A DNA stretch of 50,216 bases from Micromonospora sp. H61 (GCF_018070325.1 NZ_JAGPXY010000045.1:1-50216); one strand, 5' to 3'. Positions 1-9,158 are shown, counted from the first letter of the stretch. Notes: generated by a model not told the origin, from the letters alone. Translations and numbers: made by a program.

Positions 1-187
1 TCTCGAAGATGTCGGCGAGCTTGCTCATGGTGGTGGACTCGCCGCCGGGGATGACCAGGCCGTCGACCGCGTCCAGCTCCGCCGGACGGCGGACCGGGCG
101 GGCGTCCGCGCCCGCCGCGGCCAGCGCCGCCACGTGCTCGCGGACGTCGCCCTGGAGCGCCAGCACACCGATCACGGGTGCCGTCAT
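1..187 (-). CDS. pdxT: PdxT glutaminase subunit of PLP synthase (partial, 5' end only)
   Basis: The first 62 codons of the glutaminase that feeds ammonia to PdxS for pyridoxal 5'-phosphate synthesis; the rest lies beyond the left edge. Seen: start ATG at 187, N-terminus MTAPVIGVLALQGDVREH and the oxyanion-strand motif IPGGESTTM, both typical of the class-I glutamine amidotransferase fold of PdxT. The catalytic Cys and the His/Glu pair would be outside the window. It follows pdxS on the same strand by about 100 bp, the usual pdxS-pdxT order, so co-transcription is likely. Confidence 0.93.
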   Translation of the reverse strand, partial: MTAPVIGVLALQGDVREHVAALAAAGADARPVRRPAELDAVDGLVIPGGESTTMSKLADIFE

Positions 188-290
188 GGTCGCACCGTTC
201 CTCTCCGCGTCCGCCGCCCGGAAAGAGCGCTCACCAACCCGTCTTTCGCTCGCGACTGCGGGGCTCGCACGAGCGGCTCACTCCTCACGC

Positions 291-1208
291 TCACCAACCG
301 CGCTCGGCCAGGCGGTGCGGCTGCGGGATCTCGTCGACGTTGATGCCGACCATCGCCTCGCCGAGACCCCGGGAAACCTTGGCCAGCACGTCCGGGTCGT
401 CGTGGAAGGTGGTCGCCTTGACGATCGCGGCGGCCCGCTGCGCCGGGTTGCCCGCCTTGAAGATGCCGGAACCCACGAAGACGCCCTCCGCGCCGAGCTG
501 CATCATCATCGCCGCGTCGGCCGGCGTGGCGATCCCGCCCGCGGTGAACAGCACCACCGGCAGCTTGCCGCTCTCGGCGACCTCCTTGACCAGCTCGTAC
601 GGGGCCTGCAACTCCTTGGCCGCGACGTACAGCTCGTCGGTCGGCAGCGAGGCCAGCCGGCGGATCTCCTGGCGGATCTTCCGCATGTGGGTGGTGGCGT
701 TGGAGACGTCACCGGTGCCCGCCTCGCCCTTGGAGCGGATCATCGCCGCGCCCTCGGTGATGCGGCGCAGCGCCTCGCCCAGGTTGGTCGCGCCACAGAC
801 GAAGGGCACTGTGAACGCCCACTTGTCGATGTGGTTCGCGTAGTCGGCCGGGGTCAGCACCTCGGACTCGTCGACGTAGTCCACGCCGAGCGACTGGAGG
901 ATCCGCGCCTCCACGAAGTGGCCGATGCGGGCCTTGGCCATCACCGGGATGGAGACCGCCTCGATGATCCCGTCGATCATGTCGGGGTCGCTCATCCGGG
1001 ACACGCCACCCTGCGCGCGGATGTCGGCGGGCACCCGCTCCAGGGCCATCACCGCGACGGCGCCGGCGTCCTCAGCGATCTTGGCCTGCTCGGCGTTGAC
1101 GACGTCCATGATCACGCCGCCCTTGAGCATCTCGGCCATGCCACGCTTCACGCGGGCGGTGCCGACGACGGGGGCGGTACCGGTGTTCGAGGCGGTGTTT
1201 TCGGGCAC
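291..1208 (-). CDS. pdxS: PdxS, pyridoxal 5'-phosphate synthase lyase subunit
   Basis: Makes PLP from ribose 5-phosphate, glyceraldehyde 3-phosphate and ammonia from PdxT; cytosolic (beta/alpha)8 barrel that forms dodecamers. 305 residues, full family length. Seen: MKGGVIMD-like segment with Asp35, the first Schiff-base lysine Lys92 in VMAKARIGH, and the second lysine Lys160 in IRSKGEAGTG, followed by the phosphate-binding loop region GGIATPADAA and GVFVGSGIF. The start is GTG at 1208, chosen because GGAG lies 9 nt upstream. pdxT follows directly. No frameshift or missing residue was seen. Confidence 0.97.
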   Translation of the reverse strand: MPENTASNTGTAPVVGTARVKRGMAEMLKGGVIMDVVNAEQAKIAEDAGAVAVMALERVPADIRAQGGVSRMSDPDMIDGIIEAVSIPVMAKARIGHFVEARILQSLGVDYVDESEVLTPADYANHIDKWAFTVPFVCGATNLGEALRRITEGAAMIRSKGEAGTGDVSNATTHMRKIRQEIRRLASLPTDELYVAAKELQAPYELVKEVAESGKLPVVLFTAGGIATPADAAMMMQLGAEGVFVGSGIFKAGNPAQRAAAIVKATTFHDDPDVLAKVSRGLGEAMVGINVDEIPQPHRLAERGW

Positions 1209-1356
1209 GGGTCATCGCTCCTTGGACATGCTCTGGGGGTGGCAGCGAAAATGCTACGCGCGGTCCAACGCCGTACCGACAGCCAATCAGACCCCCGGTG
1301 GCCTGCACTGTGGCAGTGGTCACCGTCCCTGCCCCCGCCCAGTTGGGAGCAGCGGG

Positions 1357-1860
1357 TCAGGCGGCGGGGACGTCCGCCGGCACGACGAGGGTCGGGTCGT
1401 CGATGTCGAAGTAGCGCGGCCACTCCCGGCCCCGCCCCATCCGCAACAGGCGCACCAGCGGCCGGCTGCGCGCCGAGCGGGCGTCCCGGACCAGGTCGGT
1501 GTGCACCTGCCGGGACAACGCGAGCCGACGACTCGCGGCGATGACCGCCGCGCAGTCCGGGTCGCCCGGATCCAACTGGACGCCGCGCAACTGCCGGGTG
1601 AGGTCGTTCTCCGCCGCCTCCCGCTCGTCCGGGCTGGCGTCCAGGGCGATCCGGGCCGCCGCGTACAGCTCGACGCCGAAACGCCGCTCAGCCAGGACCG
1701 CGGCTGCCGCCGCGCGGCGCAGCAGGTGGGCGTCGAGGGCCCGGGCCGCCAGCTCCGCGCGGCCCTGGAGCCGCTCCACCCGGCCGGCGGTCCAGATGAG
1801 GTACGCCGCGACCAGCCCCACGACCACGCTCGCGGCCACCACCCACCACATGTGCGGCAT
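1357..1860 (-). CDS. Membrane-anchored protein of unknown function between pimA and pdxS
   Basis: Not assigned to a function. From ATG 1860 it has 167 residues: an N-terminal hydrophobic segment (about residues 4-24, WWVVAASVVVGLVAAYLIW), then an Arg/Ala-rich, mostly helical cytosolic part with no catalytic motif I recognise. The ORF stays open to 1935, but GGAG 9 nt before ATG 1860 and the position of the membrane segment favour 1860. It lies between pimA and pdxS on the same strand; actinobacteria commonly carry a small membrane or NUDIX-annotated gene in this slot. A LemA-like fold is possible from the single N-terminal anchor plus helices, but this is only a guess. Confidence 0.75.
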   Translation of the reverse strand: MPHMWWVVAASVVVGLVAAYLIWTAGRVERLQGRAELAARALDAHLLRRAAAAAVLAERRFGVELYAAARIALDASPDEREAAENDLTRQLRGVQLDPGDPDCAAVIAASRRLALSRQVHTDLVRDARSARSRPLVRLLRMGRGREWPRYFDIDDPTLVVPADVPAA

Positions 1861-1941
1861 CGTAGTGCTGCTCCGTTTCGTCCGATTGGGCGCGGCCGGA
1901 CCGGTCCCGCCGGTCACCGCCGCACCACCCGTCACACCGGC

Positions 1942-3102
1942 TCAGCTCAGCCCCACCCATTCCTGGTCGATGACCCGCCCGTCGGTTGCCTCGATCGCCG
2001 CTGCGTATACCTCCAGAACGCGGCGAGCAACCACCGGCCAGTCGAAATTCGCGACCACCTGATCGCCGCAGGCACTCAGCGCGGCCCGCGCGGCCGGGTC
2101 GTCAAGCAGCTCGGCCAGCACGTCACGCAGCCCCACCGGGTCGCCCGTGGGGAAGAGCCGACCGGCCCGCCCACCGTCGAGGACCCGCCGGAACGCGTCC
2201 AGATCGCTGGCGATGACCGTCGTACCCGCGGCGAGGGCCTCGGTGAGGATCATGCCGAACGACTCACCGCCGGTGTTCGGTGCGACGTAGAGGTGCACAC
2301 TGCGCAGCATGCGCGCCTTGTCCGCTTCGCTGACCAGGCCGAGGAACGTGATCCGCTCGTGCAGTTCGGCGGGGAACTGGTCGTACAGGTCGTCGGGGTC
2401 ACCCGGGCCGGCGACGAGCAACCGCAGACCGGGCCGGGTCTCGGCCAGCGCCACGAACGCGTCCCGCAGCACCGGGAAGCCCTTGCGTGCCTCGGTGAAG
2501 CGGCCCAGGAAGCCGAGCGTGCCGCCGGTGCCGGTCGCGCACTCCCCCGGCCAGCCCGGCAACGGCTCGGCGTCGGCGAACTTGGCCACCGCCACCCCGT
2601 TGGGGACCTCCACCGCCCCGCCGTCCATGTGTTCGACCTGCACCTTGCGGGCCAGCGCGCTCACCGCGATCCGGGCCGTGATCCGCTCCAACACGATCTG
2701 GAGCACACCCTGCGCGGCGGCGAGGACCCGCGAACGGGTCATCGCGGTGTGGAACGTGGCCACCACCGGGCCACGGGCGGAGAGCACGGCCAGCAGCGAC
2801 AGACTCAGCGTGAGCGGCTCGTGCACGTGCAGCACGTCGAAGTCGCCGTTGGTGATCCATCGCCGCACCCGGGCGGTCGACACCGGGCCGAACGCGATCC
2901 GGGCCACCGAACCGTTGTACGGCAGCGGGACGGCCCGCCCGGCGGACACCACGTACTCCGGCAGCGGCGAATCCTCGTCGGCCGGCGCGAGCACGCTGAC
3001 CTCGTGGCCCAGCGCGATCAGCGCCTCGGCGAGGTCCATGACGTGGTTCTGCACCCCACCGGGCACGTCGAAGGAGTACGGGCACACGATGCCGATCCGC
3101 AT
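1942..3102 (-). CDS. pimA: PimA, phosphatidylinositol alpha-mannosyltransferase
   Basis: GT4 enzyme that transfers mannose from GDP-mannose to the inositol of phosphatidylinositol on the cytosolic membrane face, the first step to PIMs. 386 residues, normal length. Seen: N-terminal MRIGIVCPYSFDVPGGVQNH with the GGVQ loop, VLHVHEP, TFHTAMTRS, central FLGRFTEARKGF nucleotide-sugar domain start, and the EX7E element GESFGMILTEALAAG. The downstream neighbour is the unknown membrane protein, the upstream neighbour (16 bp) the acyltransferase, then pgsA. That is the standard pgsA-acyltransferase-pimA order, so the substrate assignment rests on motif and context together. Confidence 0.93.
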   Translation of the reverse strand: MRIGIVCPYSFDVPGGVQNHVMDLAEALIALGHEVSVLAPADEDSPLPEYVVSAGRAVPLPYNGSVARIAFGPVSTARVRRWITNGDFDVLHVHEPLTLSLSLLAVLSARGPVVATFHTAMTRSRVLAAAQGVLQIVLERITARIAVSALARKVQVEHMDGGAVEVPNGVAVAKFADAEPLPGWPGECATGTGGTLGFLGRFTEARKGFPVLRDAFVALAETRPGLRLLVAGPGDPDDLYDQFPAELHERITFLGLVSEADKARMLRSVHLYVAPNTGGESFGMILTEALAAGTTVIASDLDAFRRVLDGGRAGRLFPTGDPVGLRDVLAELLDDPAARAALSACGDQVVANFDWPVVARRVLEVYAAAIEATDGRVIDQEWVGLS

Positions 3103-3118
3103 CCGTCAGCCCACCTCC

Positions 3119-4051
3119 TCAGGCCGGGCCGGAGGCCGACGAGGGCAGCGCCGCGCCCTCCCCCGACCTCGCCTGGTCCAGCCACATCCGCTGCAACATG
3201 TGCCAGTCTTCCGGATGGCGGGCGATACCCGCCGCCAGACCGTCGGCGATCAGCTGGGTCAGCGACCGGACCCGCTGGTCCAGCGGCCCCGCCTCGGGGC
3301 CCGGCACCGGCAGCGGACCAGCCAGCGACGCGCGGGCGGCATCCGCTTCGTACCACAGCGAGGCCACGTAGAGCGGCGCGCCGGTGTGCAGCGCGAGCAG
3401 CGCCGGCCCGGCGGGCATCCGGGTCTTCCCGCCGAAGAAGTCCACCTCCACCCCCCGGGCGGAGAGGTCCCGGTCGGCCAGCAACGGCACCACCGCACCG
3501 GCCCGCAGCCGGTCCAGCAGCACGTCGAACGCCGGACGCGGCCCTCCGTGGGTCGGCAGGATCTCCATCCCCAGACTCGCCCGGAAGGCCAGGAAACGCT
3601 TGTACAAGCCCTCCGGCTTGAGCCGCTCCATGACGGTGGTGATCGGCCAACCGGTGGCCGCCACCCAGGCGCCAGCGGCATCCCAGTTGCCGGCGTGCGG
3701 CAGGGCCACCACCGCGCCCCGACCGGCGGCCACGTCGGCGGCGAGCAGCTCGGCGCCGTCGAGCCGGAAACCGGACAGGATCTGCGACCGGCTCAGTGCG
3801 GGCAGCCGGAACGCCTCCATCCAGTACCGGGCGTACGAGCGCAACCCGCGCTTGACGAGATCGTCCAACTCGGCGTCGGGCAGCTCCGGGCCGACCACCC
3901 GACGCAGGTTCGCGCGCAGTCGGGCCGTACCCCCGCCGCCGGCGCGGTGGGCGCGGTCCGCGCCCGCCTGGAACGCCGCCGCCACCAACGGCCGGGGTAG
4001 CGCGCGGACCACCCGCCACCCGGCGATGTAGCCCAGCTCGGTGAGGTTCAC
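3119..4051 (-). CDS. Phosphatidylinositol mannoside acyltransferase (LpxL/HtrB family)
   Basis: Probably acylates the mannose of PIM1/PIM2, as PatA does in mycobacteria. 310 residues. Seen: the HX4D catalytic motif as HAGNWD (about residue 118), the following VMERLKPEGLYKRF, and ILPTHGG then PLLADRDLSARGVEVDFFGG, all typical of lysophospholipid acyltransferases. The start GTG at 4051 (VNLTELGYIAGW) opens with an amphipathic N-terminus. It sits 40 bp after pgsA and 16 bp before pimA on the same strand, which supports the PIM role over lipid A acylation (no LPS genes here). Confidence 0.9.
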   Translation of the reverse strand: MNLTELGYIAGWRVVRALPRPLVAAAFQAGADRAHRAGGGGTARLRANLRRVVGPELPDAELDDLVKRGLRSYARYWMEAFRLPALSRSQILSGFRLDGAELLAADVAAGRGAVVALPHAGNWDAAGAWVAATGWPITTVMERLKPEGLYKRFLAFRASLGMEILPTHGGPRPAFDVLLDRLRAGAVVPLLADRDLSARGVEVDFFGGKTRMPAGPALLALHTGAPLYVASLWYEADAARASLAGPLPVPGPEAGPLDQRVRSLTQLIADGLAAGIARHPEDWHMLQRMWLDQARSGEGAALPSSASGPA

Positions 4052-4091
4052 GCGACTCGGCCGCCGGTCGTCCGAGTCGCCGGCACGCCAC

Positions 4092-4721
4092 TCATGCCTG
4101 GCCGTCCGGCTGGAGCTGCTGGGCCTGGCGGTAGACGTGCGTCATCCGCTGCCCCACCGTGAAGATCGACACGGCGGCGAGCAGCCAGAGCGCGATCTCC
4201 AGGGCCGGATCGACACCGACGCCGGTGAGGATCCCGCCGACCCCGACGATCAGCAGCCGCTCGGTGCGTTCGGCGATGCCCACGTTGCAGGTCATGCCGA
4301 GCCCCTCGGCGCGAGCCTTGACATAGGAGACCAGGCTGCCGGCGGCCAGGCAGACCAACGCGGCGGCCACCCCGGAGTAGTCGTTCTCTGTGGCCAGCCA
4401 GTACGCGACGGCACCGAAGACGGCGCTGTCGGCTACCCGGTCCATGCTTGAGTCGAGGAACGCGCCGAATTTGGTGGAGCCGCCGCTCATCCGGGCCATC
4501 GTCCCGTCGAGCAGGTCGGTGAGCGCGAACAGGGTGACGATCAACGCGCCCGCGACCAGGTGGCCGCGGGCACCGAAGCCGAGCGCGCCGACGAGCACAC
4601 CAACGGTGCCCGCGACGGTGACGGCATTGGGGGTGACGCCCGCGCGCAGCAGGGCGCGGGCAATCGGCTCGACGACGCGGGTCATCCCCGCGCGGGCCGA
4701 CACTTGGAAGATCTTCGCCAT
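4092..4721 (-). CDS. pgsA: PgsA1-type phosphatidylinositol phosphate synthase
   Basis: CDP-alcohol phosphatidyltransferase that joins CDP-diacylglycerol to inositol phosphate, giving the precursor of phosphatidylinositol and PIMs. 209 residues from ATG 4721 (MAKIFQVSARAGM); an alternative start lies 12 bases upstream. Seen: the family signature DG-x2-AR-x8-G-x3-D-x3-D within LLDGTMARMSGGSTKFGAFL followed by DSSMDRVAD, and several hydrophobic segments. Assignment to the inositol-phosphate branch rather than phosphatidylglycerol-phosphate synthase rests on its place upstream of the PIM acyltransferase and pimA. Confidence 0.92.
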   Translation of the reverse strand: MAKIFQVSARAGMTRVVEPIARALLRAGVTPNAVTVAGTVGVLVGALGFGARGHLVAGALIVTLFALTDLLDGTMARMSGGSTKFGAFLDSSMDRVADSAVFGAVAYWLATENDYSGVAAALVCLAAGSLVSYVKARAEGLGMTCNVGIAERTERLLIVGVGGILTGVGVDPALEIALWLLAAVSIFTVGQRMTHVYRQAQQLQPDGQA

Positions 4722-4971
4722 GGCGGTCCCCACGATAACGGTCCGCCCAGCTCCGGCGATACGGACGGTACCGCCGACCCGCCCGGGAGAGGCTTGTGCC
4801 TACCCGGCAACGGGTGTGAGATCGAGCCGGGAGGTGAGCCAGCTCACCCGTCCGCCCGTCCCGTTCCCGCTGTGCAGCAGACCACCGGAGGATATCGCCG
4901 CGCACTCGCCCCGGGCCGCTTCCACCTCGCGCGGCGGTCGCCACCACCACCGGCTGAGGGAGGTGCGCCCC

Positions 4972-6465
4972 ATGGCGCAGAAGAGTCACGAGAAGGGTTC
5001 CACCGGCGGCACGCCGGTGGTGACCGAGCCCGAGCGGGTTCGCAACGTGGTGCTCGTCGGGCACTCCGGGGCGGGCAAGACCACACTGGTCGAGGCCCTG
5101 CTCGCCGCGACCGGCACGATCGGCAGGGTCGGCACCGTCGCCGACGGCACCACTGTCGGCGACCACGACCCCGCCGCCGTACGCCAGCAGCGCTCGGTCA
5201 GCCTGTCCTGTGCGCCACTGCTGCACAACGGCATCAAGGTCAATCTGCTGGACACCCCCGGGTACGCCGACTTCGTCGGCGAGTTGCGCGCCGGGCTGCG
5301 GGCCGCCGACGCCGCGCTCTTCGTGGTCTCCGCCGCGGGCGGCATGGACGCGGCGACCGTCGCGCTCTGGGAGGAGTGCGCCGCCGTCGACATGCCCCGC
5401 GCGGTCGCGGTGGCCCGACTGGACCAACCCCGCGCCGACGTCGACGAGACGGTGGCGCTCTGCCAGCGCCTCTTCGGCGACAACGTGATGCCCCTCTACC
5501 TGCCGATGCTCGGCGACGACGGGGTGTCCACCGAGGGGCTGCTCGGCCTGATCACCCGTCGGGTCTTCGACTACAGTGCCGGGCTGCCCGCCGACGTCCG
5601 CGACCCGGACCCGGAGCACCAGCGGGCCATCGACGAGTCCCGCGACGAGCTGATCGAGGGGATCATCGCCGAGAGCGAGGACGAGACCCTCATGGACCGC
5701 TACCTCGACGGCGAGGAGATCGGCGACGAGGTGCTCATCGACGACCTGGAGAAGGCCGTCGCCCGGGGCCACTTCTACCCGGTGGTGCCGGTCTGCGCCC
5801 AGACCGGTGTCGGGCTGGACGTGCTGCTGGAGGTGCTGACCGCCGCGTTCCCCTCGCCGCTGGAGCACGAGCTGCCGGCGGTGACCGGCGTGGACGGCTC
5901 ACCGCGTCCGCCGCTGAGCTGCGACCCGGCCGGGCCGCTGGTCGCCGAGGTCGTCAAGACCACCATCGACCGCCACGTCGGTCGGGTCTCGCTGGTACGG
6001 GTCTTCTCCGGCACGCTGCGCCCCGACCAGAGGGTGCACGTCTCCGGGCACGGCATGGCCGAACGTGGGCACCCCGACCACGACGCCGACGAGCGGGTCG
6101 GGCACATCTACACCCCGCTGGGCGCCACAGTGCGGGAGGTGTCGCTCTGCGTGGCCGGTGACATCTGCGCGATCACCAAGTCGGGCAGCGCCGAGACCGG
6201 CGACACCATCTCGACCACTGACGACCCGCTGCTGATCGCCCCCTGGGAGATGCCGGAGCCGCTGCTGCCGGTGGCGATCGCCGCCCGGAGCCTCAGTTCG
6301 GCCCGCTCAGCCGAAGAACGACCTCAGGTGCTGGACGAGCACCTGGGGCTGCTCCTCCACGAAGTAGTGCCCGGTGTTGGCGATCTGTACCAGCTGCACG
6401 TTGGTGGCCTGCTGGGTGAGCGTCGCGGCAAAGCTCGGGTAGAAGATGTCGTGGGCGATACCTAG
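4972..6465 (+). pseudogene. Truncated EF-G-like GTPase (C-terminal domains lost)
   Basis: Begins as a normal EF-G-like GTPase: GAGGGAGG ribosome-binding site before ATG 4972, P-loop GHSGAGKTT, G3 motif DTPGYADF, then domain II (PLVAEVVKTTIDRHVGRVSL, ending WEMPEPLLPVAIAAR near 6292). The homology then stops abruptly. Family members continue for roughly another 250 residues (domains III-V), but here the frame runs antisense through the 3' end of the hydrolase gene and ends at 6465 with about 55 unrelated residues. The G4 motif is weak (ARLDQ instead of NKxD or TKLD). Elongation-type activity is not possible without domain IV, though a stable G-domain fragment could be made. The breakpoint coincides with the hydrolase stop codon. 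Confidence 0.85.
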
Positions 6466-7296
6466 GACCGGGACGGTCACCGGCGCGTACGTCCCGTTGT
6501 CAACGATGTCCTGGCCCAGCGCCTTGTACCAGCCGTTGCCGCCCCGGATGGCGTCCGGAGTTGAATATGCCTGGGCGTAGACGGCCCTGTCGAAATCGCT
6601 TATGGCTTGCTTGTTGACCAGGAGGTTGTCGAACATCCAGTCGACGAGGAAGCGGGACCGGCCCGTGATGAGCTGCTCCGGCAGCTGTGACACCTGATTG
6701 AAGGCGAACCACCAGGGGTGGAACGGGGCACCCGGCGCCGGCAGCATCCGGAACTCGTAGTAGTTGCTGTTCGGGTGTTCCACGTCCAGCATGGCGATCT
6801 TGTTGACGACCGCGGGGTGGTTCGCCGCCATGCTGTAGGCGACCATCGACCCCATGTCGTGACCCACGACGTTCACCTTGGCGTAGCCCAGCGCCCCGGC
6901 CAGCGCCGCGATGTCCGCCGCCAAGGTCTTCTTGTCGTACCCGGACGCCGGCTTGCTGGAGCCGCCGGCACCGCGCAGGTCCACGGCGATCACGCGGTAT
7001 CGGGTGGCCAGCGCCGGCATCACCTTGTGGTACTCCCACCAGGTCTGCGGCCAGCCGTGCAGCAGGATCAAGGGCGCCCCGCGCCCACCGGCGACGTAGT
7101 GCAGCCGGACTCCGTTGACCTCCGCGTACCTGCTCGTGAACCCCCCCGGAAGGGTGGCTGCGAGGTCGGCGGCGGCCGGGGCGGCGGCCAGCGCTCCGTC
7201 GGTGGACGGTGCGGCCTGTGCCGCGGTGCCGGTCGCCACTGCGGCGACCGCGCCGGCGCCGAGCGCGATCAGCTTCCTTCTGTTCATCGAAGACAC
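6307..7296 (-). CDS. Secreted alpha/beta hydrolase, epoxide-hydrolase-like
   Basis: 329 residues. Seen: N-terminal RRKLIALGAGAVAA signal, probably Tat-exported (twin Arg, then Ala-rich stretch with AQAA cleavage region); oxyanion motif HGWPQ at residues 80-84; nucleophile elbow GHDMGS with Asp147, as in epoxide hydrolases and haloalkane dehalogenases; late GHYFVEEQP carrying the likely catalytic His. Start GTG 7296 has GGAG 5 nt upstream; ATG 7287 is the alternative. Codon use differs from neighbours: A/T-ending codons such as TAT, TCA, ACT and ATA cluster near 6550-6610. It abuts and overlaps the truncated EF-G-like gene tail to tail, which suggests acquisition. The substrate is unknown. Confidence 0.88.
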   Translation of the reverse strand: MSSMNRRKLIALGAGAVAAVATGTAAQAAPSTDGALAAAPAAADLAATLPGGFTSRYAEVNGVRLHYVAGGRGAPLILLHGWPQTWWEYHKVMPALATRYRVIAVDLRGAGGSSKPASGYDKKTLAADIAALAGALGYAKVNVVGHDMGSMVAYSMAANHPAVVNKIAMLDVEHPNSNYYEFRMLPAPGAPFHPWWFAFNQVSQLPEQLITGRSRFLVDWMFDNLLVNKQAISDFDRAVYAQAYSTPDAIRGGNGWYKALGQDIVDNGTYAPVTVPVLGIAHDIFYPSFAATLTQQATNVQLVQIANTGHYFVEEQPQVLVQHLRSFFG

Positions 7297-7518
7297 GCAT
7301 GCTCCAGTTCTCTAGACGTGACATGCATCCTTGCCGATTCCTGGTAGATGCAGGGTTGCGCCAAGGTCATGGATGCCCGATGGTCGATCGGGAATGACCG
7401 ATGGGATCTAATTTCCTGCGCTTGTGTCCGATGGCCGGGACGGCCAGAGTTCGCGGCCAGTACCCGGCTGCCGTCCGGCCTTTGCGGCGCCCACAGAGCT
7501 CGCCGGCCCGCACAGCTC

Positions 7519-8577
7519 TCAGGGGTGGACGGTGGGGTGGGTCGGACGGGGCCAGTGTGGGCGGTCGGCGTCGCGCAGGGCCGCGGTGCGGACGGCGGCG
7601 AGCTGACGCTCCACCTCGACGAACTGGTCCGCCGGCAGCGGGCCCCGGTGCAGCGCGGCGGCGTTCTCCTCGACCTGGGCGACCGTACGGCAGCCCGGGA
7701 TCGGGATGGTGCGACCGCTGCGCGCCCAGATCCAGCCCAATGCGCCCTGGGCGAGGGTGCGCCCGTCGGCGGTGAGCGCGGCACGGACCGCGCCGACCCG
7801 GCGCAGCCACTCCGGTGCCGGCCGGCCACCCCGGAACCACTCCAACCAGCCCGGGGCCAGCCCGCGCACGTCGTCGCGGGGAAGCGTCGACCCGGCCGTG
7901 TACTTGCCGGTGAGCAGCCCCATCCCGAGCGGGCCCCGGTTGACGCTGGCCAGGTCGTACTTGTCGCAGACGGCGAGCAGCTCGGGGGCGTCGCGCAGCA
8001 CCGACAGGGCGTGTTGCACGGCGGTGGCACCGGCGGCGGCGTGCCCGAACGCGACGGCCCGGTCGGTGCGGTCGGTGCTCCACCCGTACGCGCGGATCAG
8101 GCCCTCGGCCACCAGGTCCTCGCAGGTCCCGATGAGCGCCTGCGCCCTCGGCACCGACAGGTCGGCCAGGTGCAGCTGATAGAGGTCGATCCGGTCGGTG
8201 TCCAGCCGGCGCAGCGAGGCGGTCACGGCAGTGCGCAGGTACCCGGGCGACGCGTCCTCGCCGGTGGCCTGCCGGGCGGCCTCGTCGAAGGTGTAACCCC
8301 ACTTGGTGGCGATCACGGCGTCGTCGCGGCGACCGGCGAGCGCGCGACCGAGCACCCGCTCACCGTGCCCGGCCCCGTACGTGTCGGCAGTGTCGAAGAG
8401 GGTGATGCCCAGATCGAGTGCCCGGCGTACCGCGCGCACCGACTCGTCGTCGTCCACCGCGCCCCAGCCCAGTGGCTGGGTGCCCTCCGCCCAGGGCCCG
8501 CCGATCGCCCAGCACCCCATGCCGAGGGCGCTGACCTCGATGCCGCTGCGCCCCAACACCCGTGTCGTGACTGCCAT
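7519..8577 (-). CDS. Aldo/keto reductase
   Basis: NADPH-dependent oxidoreductase of the AKR superfamily, single TIM barrel, 352 residues from ATG 8577 (MAVTTRVLGRSGIEV). Seen: DTADTYGAG with the catalytic Asp and Tyr, ATKWGY with the catalytic Lys, DLYQLHLAD with the barrel His, and IPIPGCRTVAQVEENA in the cofactor-binding C-terminal part. The frame is open to 8655, but homology begins at 8577. The substrate cannot be told from sequence. It lies in the block inserted between pgsA and the HIT gene and is divergent from the HAD-like gene; the 222 bp between it and the hydrolase hold no further gene. Confidence 0.92.
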   Translation of the reverse strand: MAVTTRVLGRSGIEVSALGMGCWAIGGPWAEGTQPLGWGAVDDDESVRAVRRALDLGITLFDTADTYGAGHGERVLGRALAGRRDDAVIATKWGYTFDEAARQATGEDASPGYLRTAVTASLRRLDTDRIDLYQLHLADLSVPRAQALIGTCEDLVAEGLIRAYGWSTDRTDRAVAFGHAAAGATAVQHALSVLRDAPELLAVCDKYDLASVNRGPLGMGLLTGKYTAGSTLPRDDVRGLAPGWLEWFRGGRPAPEWLRRVGAVRAALTADGRTLAQGALGWIWARSGRTIPIPGCRTVAQVEENAAALHRGPLPADQFVEVERQLAAVRTAALRDADRPHWPRPTHPTVHP

Positions 8578-8663
8578 CGGCCGATCGTGCCACCTTCGGC
8601 GAGCCGGGGCGTAGCAGATCCGCTGGCGGACACGCGGGTGCACGGAGACGGTCACGGTGCGGC

Positions 8664-9158
8664 ATGATCAGCGCCATGCGACGGCTCGGGGTGGACATCG
8701 GCGGTGTGATCATCGAGCCGGCCGACGACGACGCGGACACCTCGTTCTTCGGCGCGCACTACCTGCGTACCCCGGCCGTCGGCGGGGCGTTCGACGCGCT
8801 CGCGGCGCTCGGCCCGGCGTTCGACGAGGTGCACCTGGTGTCCAAGTGCGGGGAGGCCACCGAACGGCGCACCCGGGAGTGGCTGGCCCACCACGACTTT
8901 CCGGCCCGCACCGGCGTCCCGGTCGAGCGGGTGCACTTCTGCCGCACCCGACCGGACAAGGCGCCGATCGCCAGACGCCTCGACCTGACCCACTTCGTGG
9001 ACGACAAGCTGGAGGTGCTCGGCTATCTCGCCTCGGTGCCGCACCGCTTCCTGTTCCGGCCCCGAAAGGCCGAGGTCGCCGCACACGCCGCACTGCTGCC
9101 CCACGTACGCCGGGTGGAGAGCTGGTCGGAGCTGACCTCGCTGCTGCGCGCCGACTAG
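8664..9158 (+). CDS. HAD-like (5'-nucleotidase-type) hydrolase, small
   Basis: 164 residues (160 if started at the second ATG, 8676, where homology appears to begin with MRRLGVDIGGVI). Seen: GVDIGGVI at the place of HAD motif I, VSKCGEA for motif II, KAPIARRL with a Lys for motif III and THFVDDKLEVL for motif IV. Motif I has DIG rather than the canonical DxD, so the general acid is replaced and phosphatase activity is doubtful. No cap domain is evident. Convergent with the HIT gene, divergent from the reductase. Function unknown beyond the fold. Confidence 0.75.
   Translation: MISAMRRLGVDIGGVIIEPADDDADTSFFGAHYLRTPAVGGAFDALAALGPAFDEVHLVSKCGEATERRTREWLAHHDFPARTGVPVERVHFCRTRPDKAPIARRLDLTHFVDDKLEVLGYLASVPHRFLFRPRKAEVAAHAALLPHVRRVESWSELTSLLRAD

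Noticed and set aside
925..3621. Very long plus-strand open frame over pdxS and pimA
   Set aside because: It runs antisense to well-recognised genes, is Arg/Pro/His-rich and has no family motif; long antisense frames are normal at this GC content.
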